A DNA stretch of 64,000 nucleotides from Coffea arabica (lineage: Eukaryota > Streptophyta > Magnoliopsida > Gentianales > Rubiaceae). Under the pieces are notes generated by a model that worked only from the letters and a program-made list of their open reading frames with translations, made no database searches and was not told where the DNA came from. The number at the start of each line of letters is the position of its first letter. The stretch's first letter is position 1. The stretch is taken from NCBI RefSeq assembly GCF_036785885.1, contig NC_092326.1:40138287-40202286 (forward strand). The letters are read 5' to 3'. Positions 24,060-36,252 of this stretch are shown here, piece by piece. Made by a program: the position numbers and the translations under genes.

Positions 24060-25829
24060 TTTGACATTAGTCTTCCCAGAGGGCAAGGTATTTGCACCAG
24101 GGTTCCGCTGATCATGAGGCTCCAGAGTCATCCTGATCCTCAGCCAGAGCTGTTTTTAGAGTTCAATGGAAAGGTTATGTCAGCTAACGAGGAGAATGTT
24201 GCTGATGTCATTAGTCTTGCAACTGATGAAATTGCTGGCCGAAGCAAGGGAATTTCCAACATTCCTTTAACGTTGACTGTTAAAAAGAATGGTGTCCCTG
24301 ATTTAACAATGGTTGATTTGCCCGGCATCACAAGAGTTCCAGTTCATGGTCAGCCTGAAGATATCTATGAGCAGATATCAGCAATAATCATGGAGTATAT
24401 CAAACCGGAAGAAAGCATAATCTTGAACGTTTTATCAGCGACGGTTGATTTTACTACTTGCGAATCAATTCGTATGTCCCAACGAGTTGACAAAACCGGG
24501 GAAAGGACGCTAGCCGTAGTTACCAAAACTGACAAATCCCCTGAAGGCCTGCTTGAAAAGGTAACAGCAGACGATGTGAACATTGGGCTTGGGTATGTTT
24601 GCGTTAGGAATCGTATTGGAAACGAATCTTATGAGGAAGCACGAGCTGAAGAAGCTATGCTTTTTCAAACACATCCTTTGCTATCTATGATCAGTGAATC
24701 TATGGTTGGCATTCCTGTATTAGCTGAGAAATTGGTGCACATTCAGGCAACCATAATTTCAAAATGCTTGCCGGATATCATCAGGAAGATCAATGAAAAA
24801 CTCGGTGCAAATGTGACAGAGATGAACAAGTTGCCACGGAATTTGACCTCCATTGCGGAAGCTATGACAGCTTTTATGCGCATTTTATCTTTAGCCAAAG
24901 ATTCTTTGAGGAAAATTTTTCTGAGGGGGGAGTTTGACGAGTACCCTGGTGAGAAACATATGCATAGCACCGCAAGATTGGCTGAGATGCTGAGCATCTA
25001 CTCTGATGAATTACAATCTAAATGTAGTGAAAATTATTCAAATCAAAAGTTCTTATCGGATGAAATCAGCATATTGGAGGAAGCAAAAGGAATTGGATTG
25101 CCGAATTTCCTTCCACGAACAGCTTTTCTTGCTTTTTTGCAGATGAAGGTCAAGCTTATATCTGCAACCCCATTTGGGTTTGTCAATAAAATCTGGAGCT
25201 ATGTTGAAACAGTGCTAATCCCAGTGCTGATGAAGCATTGCGAAAACTACCCCCAGCTCCAGTCCTCGATTAGAAGGGCTACACAGAATCTGGTTGCAAA
25301 GAAGAAAGAACAATCAGTTGAGTGGGTCAGGGAGATCATAGAAATGGAGAAACTGACTGACTACACATGCAACCCCGAGTACGTGGCTACTTGGAATAAT
25401 CTGATGGCAAAACATGAGCCGTTCATGGAAATAATGAACGATCATTCAAAGCCTACGATTATAGCCATCGACGGATTTGGAGATATTGAAGTGGGACATC
25501 TGCGCAATCACGCTGCAGCTCTTGTACAACAAGCTTTTGATTTGAAAATGAGGATGACTGCTTACTGGAAACTCGTGTTGAGGAGGTTGGTAGATTGCAT
25601 GGCTCTGCATCTACTGTTTAGCATTCAAAATCTGGTTAACAAGGAAATGGAGGCAGAAATTATCGATGAGCTAATGGGAGCTGATGGTGGTGGGATGCAG
25701 CGGCTTTTAGAGGAATCTCCTATGATTGCCGATAAAAGGAGTAGGTTGAATCGAAGCATCATGCTGCTCAAGGATTCCAAGGAGGTGGTGGCTTCAATCA
25801 TGGACGGGGTTTCTGCACTAAAATTCTGA
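24060..25829 (+). pseudogene. DRP4C-like dynamin copy 1, missing the N-terminus and P-loop
   Basis: From ISLPRGQGICTRV onward this copy follows the intact gene at 41990-43993 without a break to its own TGA, so some 590 codons are open. It keeps the G2 region, DLPG (G3), TKTD (G4), the middle stalk (RGEFDEYPGEK) and the GED-like end (EESPMIADKRSRLNRS). Everything before intact residue 82 is absent, including GDQSSGKS, the nucleotide-binding P-loop. Upstream sequence is unrelated, and the in-frame triplet at 24006 that would extend the frame is TTG, not ATG. The first real ATG is at 24114, which would give a 571-residue protein unable to bind GTP normally. I therefore call it a truncated, probably non-functional copy. 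An expressed dominant-interfering form or a distant upstream exon cannot be excluded. Confidence 0.7.
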
Positions 25830-26672
25830 CCCGGGCTTTCTGTTTTTGCTTGTTTTTAAGATGCTAGTATCAATCATTTCTATTAGGAATTCATGTTTAT
25901 GAATTCAGCTCTATTGGATCTACATTACTTGTTTTGCATGTTCCTTTTATTTCTATTAATGTCCTTTGAATTATGTGTGTTAATTTCTGTTTCTGGGGCT
26001 TATTGAACAGAGGGCTATATGGACAAATGTGAATTTATATGTGATTAATATGAATGTATCTAAATTACATAAATTTGAGACATTATTCTACACTAACAGC
26101 AATTTTGGCTTTCTTCTAGTACATGACATCAGATTAATTATCGTTCTATAATCTTTCTTGAATTATTTGAATAAATTTGTAGGAATAATGATGGGACCTG
26201 CTATTATTTTGTATATGAATTGTTAGTTATGTCATTTTGAGAATACAAAATTATATAATTTTTTGCCATAAAACAAAGTATAATAATGAAAAAGATTATT
26301 ATGTGGTTTTTATGATTACCATATCCCTCCACCCTTTTACTTTAATTTTCATTGCATGTCAATATCAAATAGGGTTATGTGAATGTTATCTTCCTTTGTT
26401 AAGTCCCTATTCCTTACAATCCCTCAAAATTTTTTTTTTTTAAACCTTGATATTGTTACTATACATAATGTATCCTGAAGTCCAACTTTTCATTTTATGA
26501 GGTATTTTTTGTAAGGTCCTAAATCAAGCTTAAACCATATGTATGTATATGTGTTTTAAGATGCTTGCATGAATTGCTGTATTTTATTTAGTAGCATGCA
26601 TGAATCGTCTATTTAGCTTTTTTTTTTTAGTACATCCTGAATAAATTAGCATCCTGAAAATCTAATTGAGAT
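25830..26672. other. Spacer between dynamin relics 1 and 2
   Basis: AT-rich, no gene. At 26075-26135 it contains a degenerate copy of the sequence that lies just before relic 1 (24007-24065), beginning TTTGAGACATTAT. It lacks dynamin N-terminal coding sequence. Confidence 0.5.
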
Positions 26673-27205
26673 TTGAGAAGAGGAAGGGCCAGTCAGTTGA
26701 GTGGGCAATGCAAGATATAGAAATGGAGAAACTTTCTGACTATACTTGTAATTCTGAGTATCTGAGTACCTGGAATAGTCTGAGGGCAAGTCAGGAACAG
26801 TTTATGGCGATCATCAATAACCCATCCCGGTCTTCAAGCATGACGATTGATGGATTGGGAAGCATTGAAATTGGGCACCTGCGAAAGCATCAGCTTTTTG
26901 TGCAACAGGCTTCTGATTTGAAAATGAGAATGATTGCATACTGGAAAATTGTACTGAAGAGACTGGTAGATGGCATGGCCCTCCATATATTGTTTAGTGT
27001 TAACAATCTAGCTAACAAGGACCTGGAATCCGAAAATGTCAATGAGTTAATGGGTGCTAATCGCGGTGGCATTAAGAAGATGTTGGAGGAGTCTCCCATG
27101 GTTGCCGAAAGGCGCGAGAGATTAACTAGAAGCAACAAGCTGCTGAAGGAGTCTAAAGAGATTGTGGCTGCAATAATAGACAGGGTTACTGGTTATGCTG
27201 AGTGA
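26673..27205 (+). pseudogene. DRP4C-like dynamin copy 2, C-terminal stalk/GED fragment
   Basis: About 177 open codons match the last quarter of the intact dynamin (intact residues from about 492): KGQSVEWAMQDIEMEKLSDY, GHLRKHQLFVQQASDLKMRM, LKRLVDGMALHILFS, and EESPMVAERRERLTRSNKLL up to the stop. There is no GTPase domain and no upstream ATG in frame. It is a relic of the same tandem family. In MX-type dynamins this part forms the stalk and GED helices that drive assembly. Confidence 0.8.
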
Positions 27206-27740
27206 ATAGCTCTGTTTACATTTTTTTTTTTTGGTTATGGCCATGAATGTTGCCTTTTTATTGTAGGGACTGCAGAGGTGACTGAGGAGGAACCCGTTTT
27301 TTTTTTTTTTTTTTCTTCCTTTCTGAATTTCTGACTGGAGATCTCTCTTTTTTTTTTTTGGGGTCAATTTGTTATGTTATGTGAAGTTATGCATTGGAGA
27401 TTTTGGCTGGATGTACAATTTATCAAGGACTTCAGTTTAGGTGTTATCTTTTGTGGTAGGAAAATGAAGTATTGTAAAGCAGACAGATTAAATCAGTTAA
27501 CTACAATTGCTGAAGGGAAACAGATCAAGTCTTCCTCTGCTTTGCTTTGTTTGCTTCAGGGAACTCGATGGGTCTCAAAATAGTGGAATGAGACTATGAG
27601 AGTGTTGGTTACATTGGTGGGGAGTTCGCATATCTTATTTTAACAGCTTATGCAAGAAAGTATGAAAATGTCCTGTACAAGCACAACTACAACAGAGAGA
27701 GTAATCAAATAAGAAATTGGAGGAGCTAGGCTAGTCCACC
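27206..27740. other. Flank of dynamin relic 2, no gene
   Basis: Contains poly-T runs at about 27221-27232, 27297-27314 and 27350-27359 and a 69-codon frame (27374-27583) with no recognisable family. Confidence 0.4.
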
Positions 27741-28063
27741 ACTCGAGCTCAACTTGAGTAAAACTATTTGAACTCGAGCTCATTGAGTTCTTCAAAATTG
27801 AACTCTAACTCGAGGTCGAGCTAGATCAAATCGAGTTTTCAAGTTCAATTTTTTTGTAAATTTCATAATTTTATAATAAATAATTAAAAATTATATTATA
27901 AATATGCTACTAGATAAAGCTTGATGACTATTCAAGTTTTGATTTTTTTTTACTCGAACTCAATTCTATTACCTTATCAAGTAGTTTGAACTATTTCAAT
28001 GCCAAATTCGATTCAACCCTTCAACAGAGCTACACGCGATAGTTTGATTAATTTACACCTCTA
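27741..28063. mobile_element. CTCGAG-rich repeat ending in TTTACACCTCTA
   Basis: The left arm has repeated CTCGAGCTC / AACTCGAGCTCA words and the right end reads TTTACACCTCTA, the form seen at the ends of a common non-autonomous plant repeat (TAGGGGTGTAAA...CTCGAG). The left terminus is eroded and the superfamily, possibly hAT, is uncertain. Confidence 0.45.
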
Positions 28064-28419
28064 GGAAAGAAATGGGTTGGGTGGTATGGAGGGAAGAAGT
28101 GTAAGTGAGATATTCCTAAATTTGAAATCTCCCACTTACAAAAAAAAAAAAAAAAACCGTGGTAAAAGCAATCATTTTTCCACTATTGATTGATGGAAAT
28201 TAGATACAAGTGTTATTTGTCTAATACATTGAGGGAACATAAAAGGAATGGGTATTGAAGAGTAGCCCAGCCCACATGTTCTGATGAATTTTCTTTCTTT
28301 TTGGGTAAGAATTCATTTTCTTATTCGCATTGTTGCATTTTATAAAGTTATGTATTCGATATTATGGTTGGATTTTCTTTTCTTTCTCTGGTATGGATTA
28401 ATTTTCTTCGTCACTGTCA

Positions 28420-29528
28420 ATGACAGAGTCAATGGAAGGTTGAGGGGAGCCATGGCTCCCCACCCAAGTTTTGAAAGTTTTAATTCATAGTGTGTAAATA
28501 TATGTGTAAAATAAAGTTGGCCTCCCTAATTTTTTACAATTTTAATTTGTATTATGAAAGTTTATGCATATAGCCACCTTTGAATTAATTTTTCTAAAAA
28601 AATAGTTATTTATTTTTATTGTGCTAATTATTTAACTTTCAAAAAATTAAATATATAATTTGATGATCTATAGTAAATTGATCGAATTTGATATATTATA
28701 ATAGAAAGACTCAGTTCATAATTATCAATGGACTAAAACAAAAGTAATTACTTTAATGGCCTATATATAAATGTACAACTTAACCCAATTGATAAAATAT
28801 TTAAAATCATTGATCTGTTCTTTTGTTGACCCATATACAAATATACAAATAATTACTTCAAGACTTGATAAAAACAAGAAAATTAGTGATCTATCCTCTT
28901 GTCAACAAATTGATTAGTTTTGTTCACACTCTTCCTATATTAACTGCAACTACAAAATGGGTGTTTTCAATTATGAAAATAATCAAGACAAAGTTTAGAA
29001 ACAAGATAGAAATAATTTCTTGAATGATTGTCTAACTGTGCAGATAGAAAAGGAAGTTACTGAAAATTTAGCACTGATTCAATCATAGATGAATTTGGAT
29101 TTATGAAAGAGCGTAAAGTTCAATTTACTTTTAAGAAAAGATGTTGAAATTTCAAAGTATGTTAACATAATTTTTATTTTTATTTTTAATTGAAAATAGT
29201 TATATTTGTATTGCAAGTTTTATATATGTGTGTGTGTGTGTATGCACGCGTGCGCACACAAGTAGCATATTGGAGTATCTTCTTATAATGTGCAACTTGG
29301 ATGTTTTGTAATGTTATAAGATATTTAAATAAAGGTTATTTCTTGTCTTCATTTTCATTATGATTGTGCTGCATATTTATGAAATAGACATACTTTTATA
29401 ATTAAAGTTAATATTTGATTAGATGACATATATTTGAATAGATGGAAATTATTTTGAACATAACATATTAAGATAATTTTGTTAAGAAAACTTTTGACCC
29501 CTCATAGAAGAAAAAATCCAAGCTCTGG
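28420..29528 (+). mobile_element. Decayed hAT transposon (TTF-type transposase relic)
   Basis: The left part carries the GGGGAGCCATGGCTCCCC palindrome typical of plant hAT ends, with CAGAG near the left end and CTCTG near the right. Around 28900-29140 the plus strand still reads like the hAT C-terminal dimerisation region: WVFSIMKIIKTKFRNK, then IEKEVTENLAL and DEFGFMKERKVQF, across frame breaks. Copies of TCACTGTCA flank the element at 28411-28419 and 29529-29537, though their offset from the presumed termini is not exact. The remaining interior is AT-rich, with a short (TG)n run near 29226-29240. Confidence 0.6.
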
Positions 29529-29596
29529 TCACTGTCACAATATGAGGATTTATGCTTCTCTTTTATTCCCAATTCTACCCTATGATACCAACTCTC

Positions 29597-32500
29597 TCTT
29601 TTTTTTTTTGACAAACGATAATATTTTTATAGATATTAACACTTGATAATATAAGGGCTAATTACAAAAAAAAAGGTAATTACCCCCATATCTTTCCTAG
29701 CTAAAGTTGAAAGCCAAGTTGGGAATGTACCTTCCCATTCAAAACTTCTAGTTGCCTTGACTGCGAATTGGGCCAATTCATGGCTACAACTATTAGCAGT
29801 TCTGGGAACAAAAGAGAAAGTGCAACTTTCAAATCTTTTCTTCAGGACATCAATGTCATCCAGGAGTGTTTGGAGTCTACATTCCTGAACATTATCCGTA
29901 TTGATGAGGCTCACAACATACTTGCAGTCAGATTGGACTTCTATGTTTGTCCATCTTGCACCTTGAGCCATTTCCAGCGCACCTCTGATTGCTCGAGTTT
30001 CCTTTGTGGCTGCTTCCCCTTTCCTCCTCTCAGTAATTCCCTTCGCTTTCACTATCACCCCGCACCAGTTTGTAATGATCCCCAATCCTGATCTGATCAT
30101 TTTAGCTGAAATTGCTGCATCCGTGTTGATCATCATTGTTCCTTCCTTAGGAGGCTCCCATCGCTGCTAGACCTGTCTTTCCATTTCGGGACCTAAATTT
30201 GTTCTTGTGTCTGATTCATACGCTGCCTCATACTCGATCCATTCTTGTTGTACCTTGTCTATTATTACTTTTGCATCCACTAACTCACTCTGGAATGTTA
30301 ACTTGTTTCTAGCTTTTCAGATTTGCCATAAGAGGTTCACCGTAAGCCTGATTCTATCTGCTCCTTGTGTCTCCTTTGCTGATTGCGTCACAGCTTCCTA
30401 CCATCTCCACAAGTTACCTTGTAGTGCAACTAAGCCCTCCCACCTTACAGGAGCTAACTTTCATATCACTTTAGCTTTTGGGCAGAAGAAGAAAATGTGC
30501 TCAATGGTTTCCATTTCCTCCCCACAGCAGTGACATATCTTGTTACTGATTCCAAATCTCTTGTAGAGAGCTTCATTTGTGGCCATTCCATTTTGCAGAC
30601 ATCTCTATAAAAAATGTTTCAGTTTCATCTTAATATTTAGGCTCCACAATCTTTTTCATACTGTGTGCTTTCTAATTTCCCAGCTGGTTTCCGGATCAGA
30701 TGCAAGTCTTCGATTCATTATTTCACTTTGCTCCTTTGCAACAACATATCCAGTCTTCACAGTGTAAATCCCAAACTTGCTATAATTCCAAAACAATCTG
30801 TCTTTTCTATCATATAAACTAAGGGGGATATTAGTAATATGATCCACATCAACAACATTAAACCAGTGCTTCAAAGATCATTCTTCCACTTTCCTCCCTC
30901 TATTAGCTTGTGGACAAACTCGAGCTGACATCCTATTGGTTTAACCGTTGTTACTCTTCCATCACCCAAGCCAGGTATCCATCTATCATGCCAAATCTTC
31001 ATTGACCTTCCATCTCCCACTCTTTTCCATAGCCCCTGTTGAAGTAGTTCTCCCCTCTTATGCATACTTTTCTAGCACCAAGAAGCATTGTTAGGTGGTT
31101 GTTGTCCTAACTAGTCATCCTCTTTTATATACTTAGCCTTCAGGACTTTGCTTACTAACAAATTTGGATTGGTAACAATTCTCCAAATTTGTTTTGCAAG
31201 CAGAGCCATATTGGAGGGTTCCAGGTCTCTAAACCCATCCCCCCTTTCCCTTTGACCTCTAAAAGTTTACTCCACCTAACCCAATGTACTTTCTTTTTTA
31301 GATTCCCTACCACCCCACCAGTACCTTGCGATTCTAGCACTAATGGTTTTGCACAAACCTTTGGGTATTTTAAAGCAAGACATAATGTATGTATGCATAG
31401 CCATGATGACTGATTTGATCAAAACCTCTTTACCCCCTTGGCTAAGCAACTTTTGTTTCCATCCTTGAAGCTTACTACTAATGTTACTGAACAAATACCC
31501 AAAAACCTAGTTTTTAGCTCTCCCAATGGTCATCGGAAGACCTAGATATTTACCACTGTGAGCTTCCCTCATATTGTCCAACACCTCACTAATTTCCCCT
31601 CTAAGCATCATGCGAGTATTTCTAGTAAAAAACATGGTAGATTTGACAAAATTTACCACCTGTCCAGTTGCTTGACTGTAAAGCTGAATTATCTCCTTGA
31701 TCTTCTGAGCTTCTTGTTTGCTAGCTTTACAACACAAGAGGGAGTCATCTGCAAAAAATAAATGAGACACCATGGGGCTGTCTTTGCAGATTTTTATACC
31801 AATTAGATACTTATTATCCACAACTTTCTTGAGTAAATTTGAGAGTCCTTCAGTACATATGATAAACAAATAAGGAGATAGAGGATCTCCTTGTCTAATC
31901 CCTCTGGAAGGTTTGACACATCCCATCTTTTGTCCATTCAAATTAAAGGAGTAAGAAACAGTGGAAATACAAGTCATGATCCATTGAACAAAAGTAGGAC
32001 AAAAACCCATGTGCATCATAATTCTACCAAGAAATTTTCACTCCACTCTATCATAAGCTTTAGACATATCAAGCTTAATGGTCATGAAGCCTACTTTGCC
32101 AGATCTCTTGCTTTTCAGAAAATGTAAAAGTTCATGAGCAATGATAACATTGTCAAGAATTTGTCTGCCTAAACAAAAGCAGATTGAGATGGACTAATGC
32201 AGTGCTTAAGAACTTTTTTCAGTCTATTAGCCAACAGCTTGGAAATGGTTTTGTACAAAACATTGGATAGACTAATAGGTCTGAAATTAGTTAGCATCAC
32301 AGGGTTATCAACCTTGGGGATTAGGAAAATAATGGTCTCATTAATAGACTTAAGGAGATTGCCCGTATGAAAAAAGCTAGTAATGGCATTGACAATATCA
32401 TCTTTGATTATGCTCCAGTATGTTTGAAAAAAACACGGGGACATACCATCAACTCCAGGAGCTTTGTTAGGAAACATAGAGAAAATAGCTTGTTTGATCT

Positions 32501-35500
32501 CCAACTCATCCACAGGTTTAATCAACTGTGCATTCATAAGATTGGAATTAGTGCGCGGTATGCCTTGTAGCACTTCATCAAATTCTGTTGGGTTATTGGA
32601 GGTGAAGAGCTCCTTATAGTGTGTACACAATTCGTCCTCAATTTCCTGGTCACTCCTACACCACTCCCCATCAGTTTTCTGGAGGATGCTGATCCTGTTA
32701 GGTTTCCTTTTAGCCATGACACTTTGGTGAAAGTAAGCAGTGTTTTTGTCCCCCTTTTTGAGCCATCTACTTCTTGATTTCTGGCTCCAGTATAGCTCCT
32801 CGTCCTTATAGGCTTTGCTTAACTGAAGCTTCAAAGTTGTAATGACTCCCTTATTGCACCACTCATCCGCCGCTTTTGTTGCCTTCAGTTGCTTCTTTAT
32901 CTCCTGGATTTTTGCCTTTGCATTACCTTTGGCTGTCTTGTTCCAATCGATCAATGCTAATCTGCACTCCTTAATTCTTCCCACTACTTTAAACATTCTG
33001 GATCCATGTTGTTCTCTCCCCCAAGCTGTTTTAATTACCATATCAGATGCTTTGTCTTTTGCCCATCTTTGGTCAAAGAAAAACCTTCTTTTACCTCTCC
33101 TTTGTTGCGGGTTCGTGTCCACCATAAGGAGGTAGTGATCAGATGCCTCTTTTTCAATATGCTCACAAGTCACATTTTCATATAACTGCATCCATCCAAC
33201 ACTCCCTAAACATCTGTCCAACCTCTCCTTTACCTCCCCCTCCCCATCCCATGTATTACTCCATGTCCAAGGGATCCCTACAAACCCTATATCCACCAAC
33301 TCATTCCCAGAAATGAAGTTATTAAAGTCACTAAAGCTATCATCGAATCTTTCTCTCCCTCCCCATTTCTCTCCATTAGAGCAAATATCATTAAAATCAC
33401 CCTTAACAGCCCATTTCTCACCCCATTCCCTTTTTTTTTGCTCTATTGTTTTCCATTCATGTTTCCTAACTCTATCCTCCGTACTTGCATAAATTCCTAC
33501 CAGCTACCAGTCATCATTTGTTTCCTTATCTACTACCCTCACTGCAATGTACCAGCCAAAACGTTGTACATCCAGCAGTACCACATCCTCCTTCCAAAAC
33601 AAAGCTAACCCCCCAGCTCTACCCTTAGGATTCACAACAAAGCTATTCTCAAAATTAACTCTTTTTTTAACTTGTTTCATATATCTTTCCTGGTTTTTTG
33701 TTTCATACAAAAACATGATATCAGGAAAGTGGAGGTGAAGTACCTCCTTCAGTTGGGGAATTGTCAAGGGGCTTCCTGCACCTCGACAATTCCACACCGC
33801 CACCTTCATTGTGTTGATGGAGGCATTGTGGGGCTGGCCTCCAATTCCCCTCCCTGTTGGGCAGTATTTCCGTCCCTTTTTTACCAGCTTGTGTTTTGAG
33901 CCTTCTTCAAAGTCCTCCTCCATGAGGTTCAGCTCTTGTTTATCATCCTGCATTTTTCTTTTTTCTCCAAACCTGCTCACTATCCTACTACCTGTTATGT
34001 CTCTTAAAGGTACTCTTTTATTCCGCAAACTCCTCCTCCATTTTCCCCCTTGTTTGCTTTCATTAACTGGTGATCGGCACCCATTCTTTCCAGTTTTAGC
34101 AGCATGAATTATCATACCCCCTTTTTCAATTTTGTCTTTCACCTCCTTCTCTGGAGAAACCTCGACCACCATGTCCACTGGACTATGATCGTCCTTCCTG
34201 TTCTTACTTGTCCCCAGGTCCACTATCACCTTACATATTTCTATATTTTCTTTTTCTCTTGACTCTTTCCCCTTTAATTGTTTTCCCCTATCCCCATCCC
34301 CTTTTTTCACTTTTTTTCCCAGCTCATTGTTTTCTCTCAGAACCTCTCTCTATTTCCTCTCAATTACTTCCTTTTTCTGGTCACTATTCTTACCCACCTT
34401 ATCACTCCCTCTACTACCCATATCAACCATTCCCCCAGAACCTTTCTCCCTAGCTGCTCCAACCTTAATTCCAGATTCTTTGTTCCCCACAGATACCACC
34501 ATACCCCTTTGTTTTACCTCTATTTCCGTCCCTTTGTAAACTTTCAAGGGAGATGCCATAATGTTCCCTGCTCTCATCCAAACACCATATTGACCTTACC
34601 TACCAAACTGCCCATCCTTCGTTTCCCTATTACAAGACTTGTCCCCGTGGCCTATTATCCCACAATTATAGCAAAAGTCCGGACATCGCTTATATTTAAA
34701 CTCCACCCAGGTGTTCACTCCTTCCAGCTTCACCAAGGTTCCTCTCAGGAGGGGTTGTAGTACATCAACCTCTGCCATTATCTTCATATGGCTGCCTTCT
34801 TCCCCCCTGGTGGACAAATTACCTCCCTTACTGACCTAAAGAGTTTCCCTAACTCAAAACCCACTATTCTACACAACCAGTGGACTGGAAGATTCTAGAT
34901 CTGTACCCATAAGTAAGCATATCTAAAGTAGTGGAGCTTTCTTTCACATCCCATCTCTCATTCTTTTATCACTAGGACCTGATTGTCCAGAATCCACGGC
35001 CCTCCCACCATCACTTTTTCACGGTCATCTTCATTTTCAAACTGGAATTGAAAGAGGTTAGGTCCTAGCTCAGTTACAGCCATGTTTTTGGGATACCCCC
35101 AAGCATGGTTGGTAAAGTTTTTAACCCCTGTAAAATGTGCCACCTTATCACCAATCACCCTTCCAACTAGGCTTCTACTACATTCTTGCATACCCTCTCT
35201 AGCATCATCCGAATAGAGATCTACACCTTCCAGCTCCGTTGTAGAGAGCTCGAATTTGTCGAAAGCGCAAGCTAACTCCTCCTCCATCTACTAGAAATCT
35301 AGCTACTTGACACCACCTTTGCACTATTTCCTTTCGCAGAACTCCAGTTGCATAAACCTGAAAAAAAAGAGTAAAAGAACACAAGGTACGGGAAAGCTTA
35401 GAAAACCAAGTACAAGCTGAAAAACCAAACAAGACCTCTACCCAACCCACTCAAATTCTTCTAACACACACACCGACATCCTCTACGGTTAGCATCCTTC

Positions 35501-35768
35501 TACAGTTCCCAGGATCATAACCATTTTCACACCAGAAAAATAGAGGCGTAACACACCAAAGGGTTATTATTGCTATATTTGGATGCTTGTAGTTGTACGG
35601 AAGTTGAAGAGTCACTATTCTTTACTTTGAATCTCAAATTTCTTTCTTTTTTAGGTTGCGGCTGACTTTCGAAATGTGAAAACTCCTATCGCAAGAGGGA
35701 AGCTCTTAAACTAGAGAGAGAAGCTCTCAAAATAGAGAGAGTTCAAGTATGGGATGGGAAAATTGTAG
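29597..35768 (-). mobile_element. L1-type plant LINE, full length but broken
   Basis: Read on the minus strand: a 5' UTR with purine/pyrimidine-rich text, then ORF1 with a DUF4283-type domain (35287-34958) and a zinc knuckle CYNCGIIGHGDKSC (about 34680-34635). ORF2 follows, with endonuclease start MKVAVWNCRGAGSP (33809), reverse transcriptase (GIRQGDPLSPYLF; catalytic FADD at about 31755-31744), zf-RVT (about 31065-30656) and RNase H (30136-29640). The 3' end has ATCGTTTGTC and a poly-A tail (29597-29609 as T on the plus strand). The site CCCTATGATAMCAACTCTC is duplicated at 29578-29596 and 35769-35787 (19 bp, one mismatch). ORF2 is split over several frames with internal stops, so the copy is inactive. 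Confidence 0.88.
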
Positions 35769-35850
35769 CCCTATGATAACAACTCTCATACGAGGATTTA
35801 TGCTTCTCTTTTATTCCTACTTCTCCCATGTGATAACAACTCTCACAGGT
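35769..35850. repeat. Target-site repeat unit next to the LINE
   Basis: After the 19-bp target copy, text beginning ATACGAGGATTTATGCTTC and ending GTGATAACAACTCTC repeats, with about 12% difference, the 57 bases left of the LINE at 29540-29596. A short tandem repeat probably existed before the LINE inserted. Confidence 0.55.
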
Positions 35851-35947
35851 GATTATACATGATTAAGGCTCCGTTTGCGGTTGCTATAAAGAAACATTTT
35901 TGTATAAGTGCTTTTAACAAAGTGTTTTAGGTTACTAAAAATTGGCC

Positions 35948-36252
35948 TGTTGAGATATGCCAACTTTTCCTACAGATTTTATCAGATTAAGTTTGATATC
36001 AGAATCATTCAATTAGTAGAAGAATAAGTCTTATTGTTAGGATCAAATATTTTAGCTAAGATTTGCTAGGTAGAAGATCATGTTATCAAGTAGTTTTTGT
36101 TGAGATTTTCTAGAGAATTGTTAGCTAAAATTATTTTAGTTTGTTTCTTTGTAAGCACTATAAATAGAGTGTTGATGAATGAAGAAATTAATCTCCTTTT
36201 TCAGCCCTCAATATAGTCTTGATATCTTTGTTTATGCTTCAAATAACCAACA
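35948..36252 (+). repeat. 5' LTR of the copia element
   Basis: 305 bp, TG...CA ends, with a TATAAATAG promoter motif late in the LTR. Confidence 0.93.

Noticed and set aside
24006-24113. Start of the long dynamin frame at 24006
   Set aside because: The triplet is TTG, not ATG, and the 18 codons before the homology match no dynamin; they match a non-coding flank at 26075.
29768-30767. Plus-strand frames with Cys/Ser-rich text
   Set aside because: Antisense of the LINE RNase H and zf-RVT regions.
33547-34760. Pro/Ser/Phe-rich plus-strand frames
   Set aside because: They are antisense shadows of LINE ORF1/ORF2 on the minus strand.
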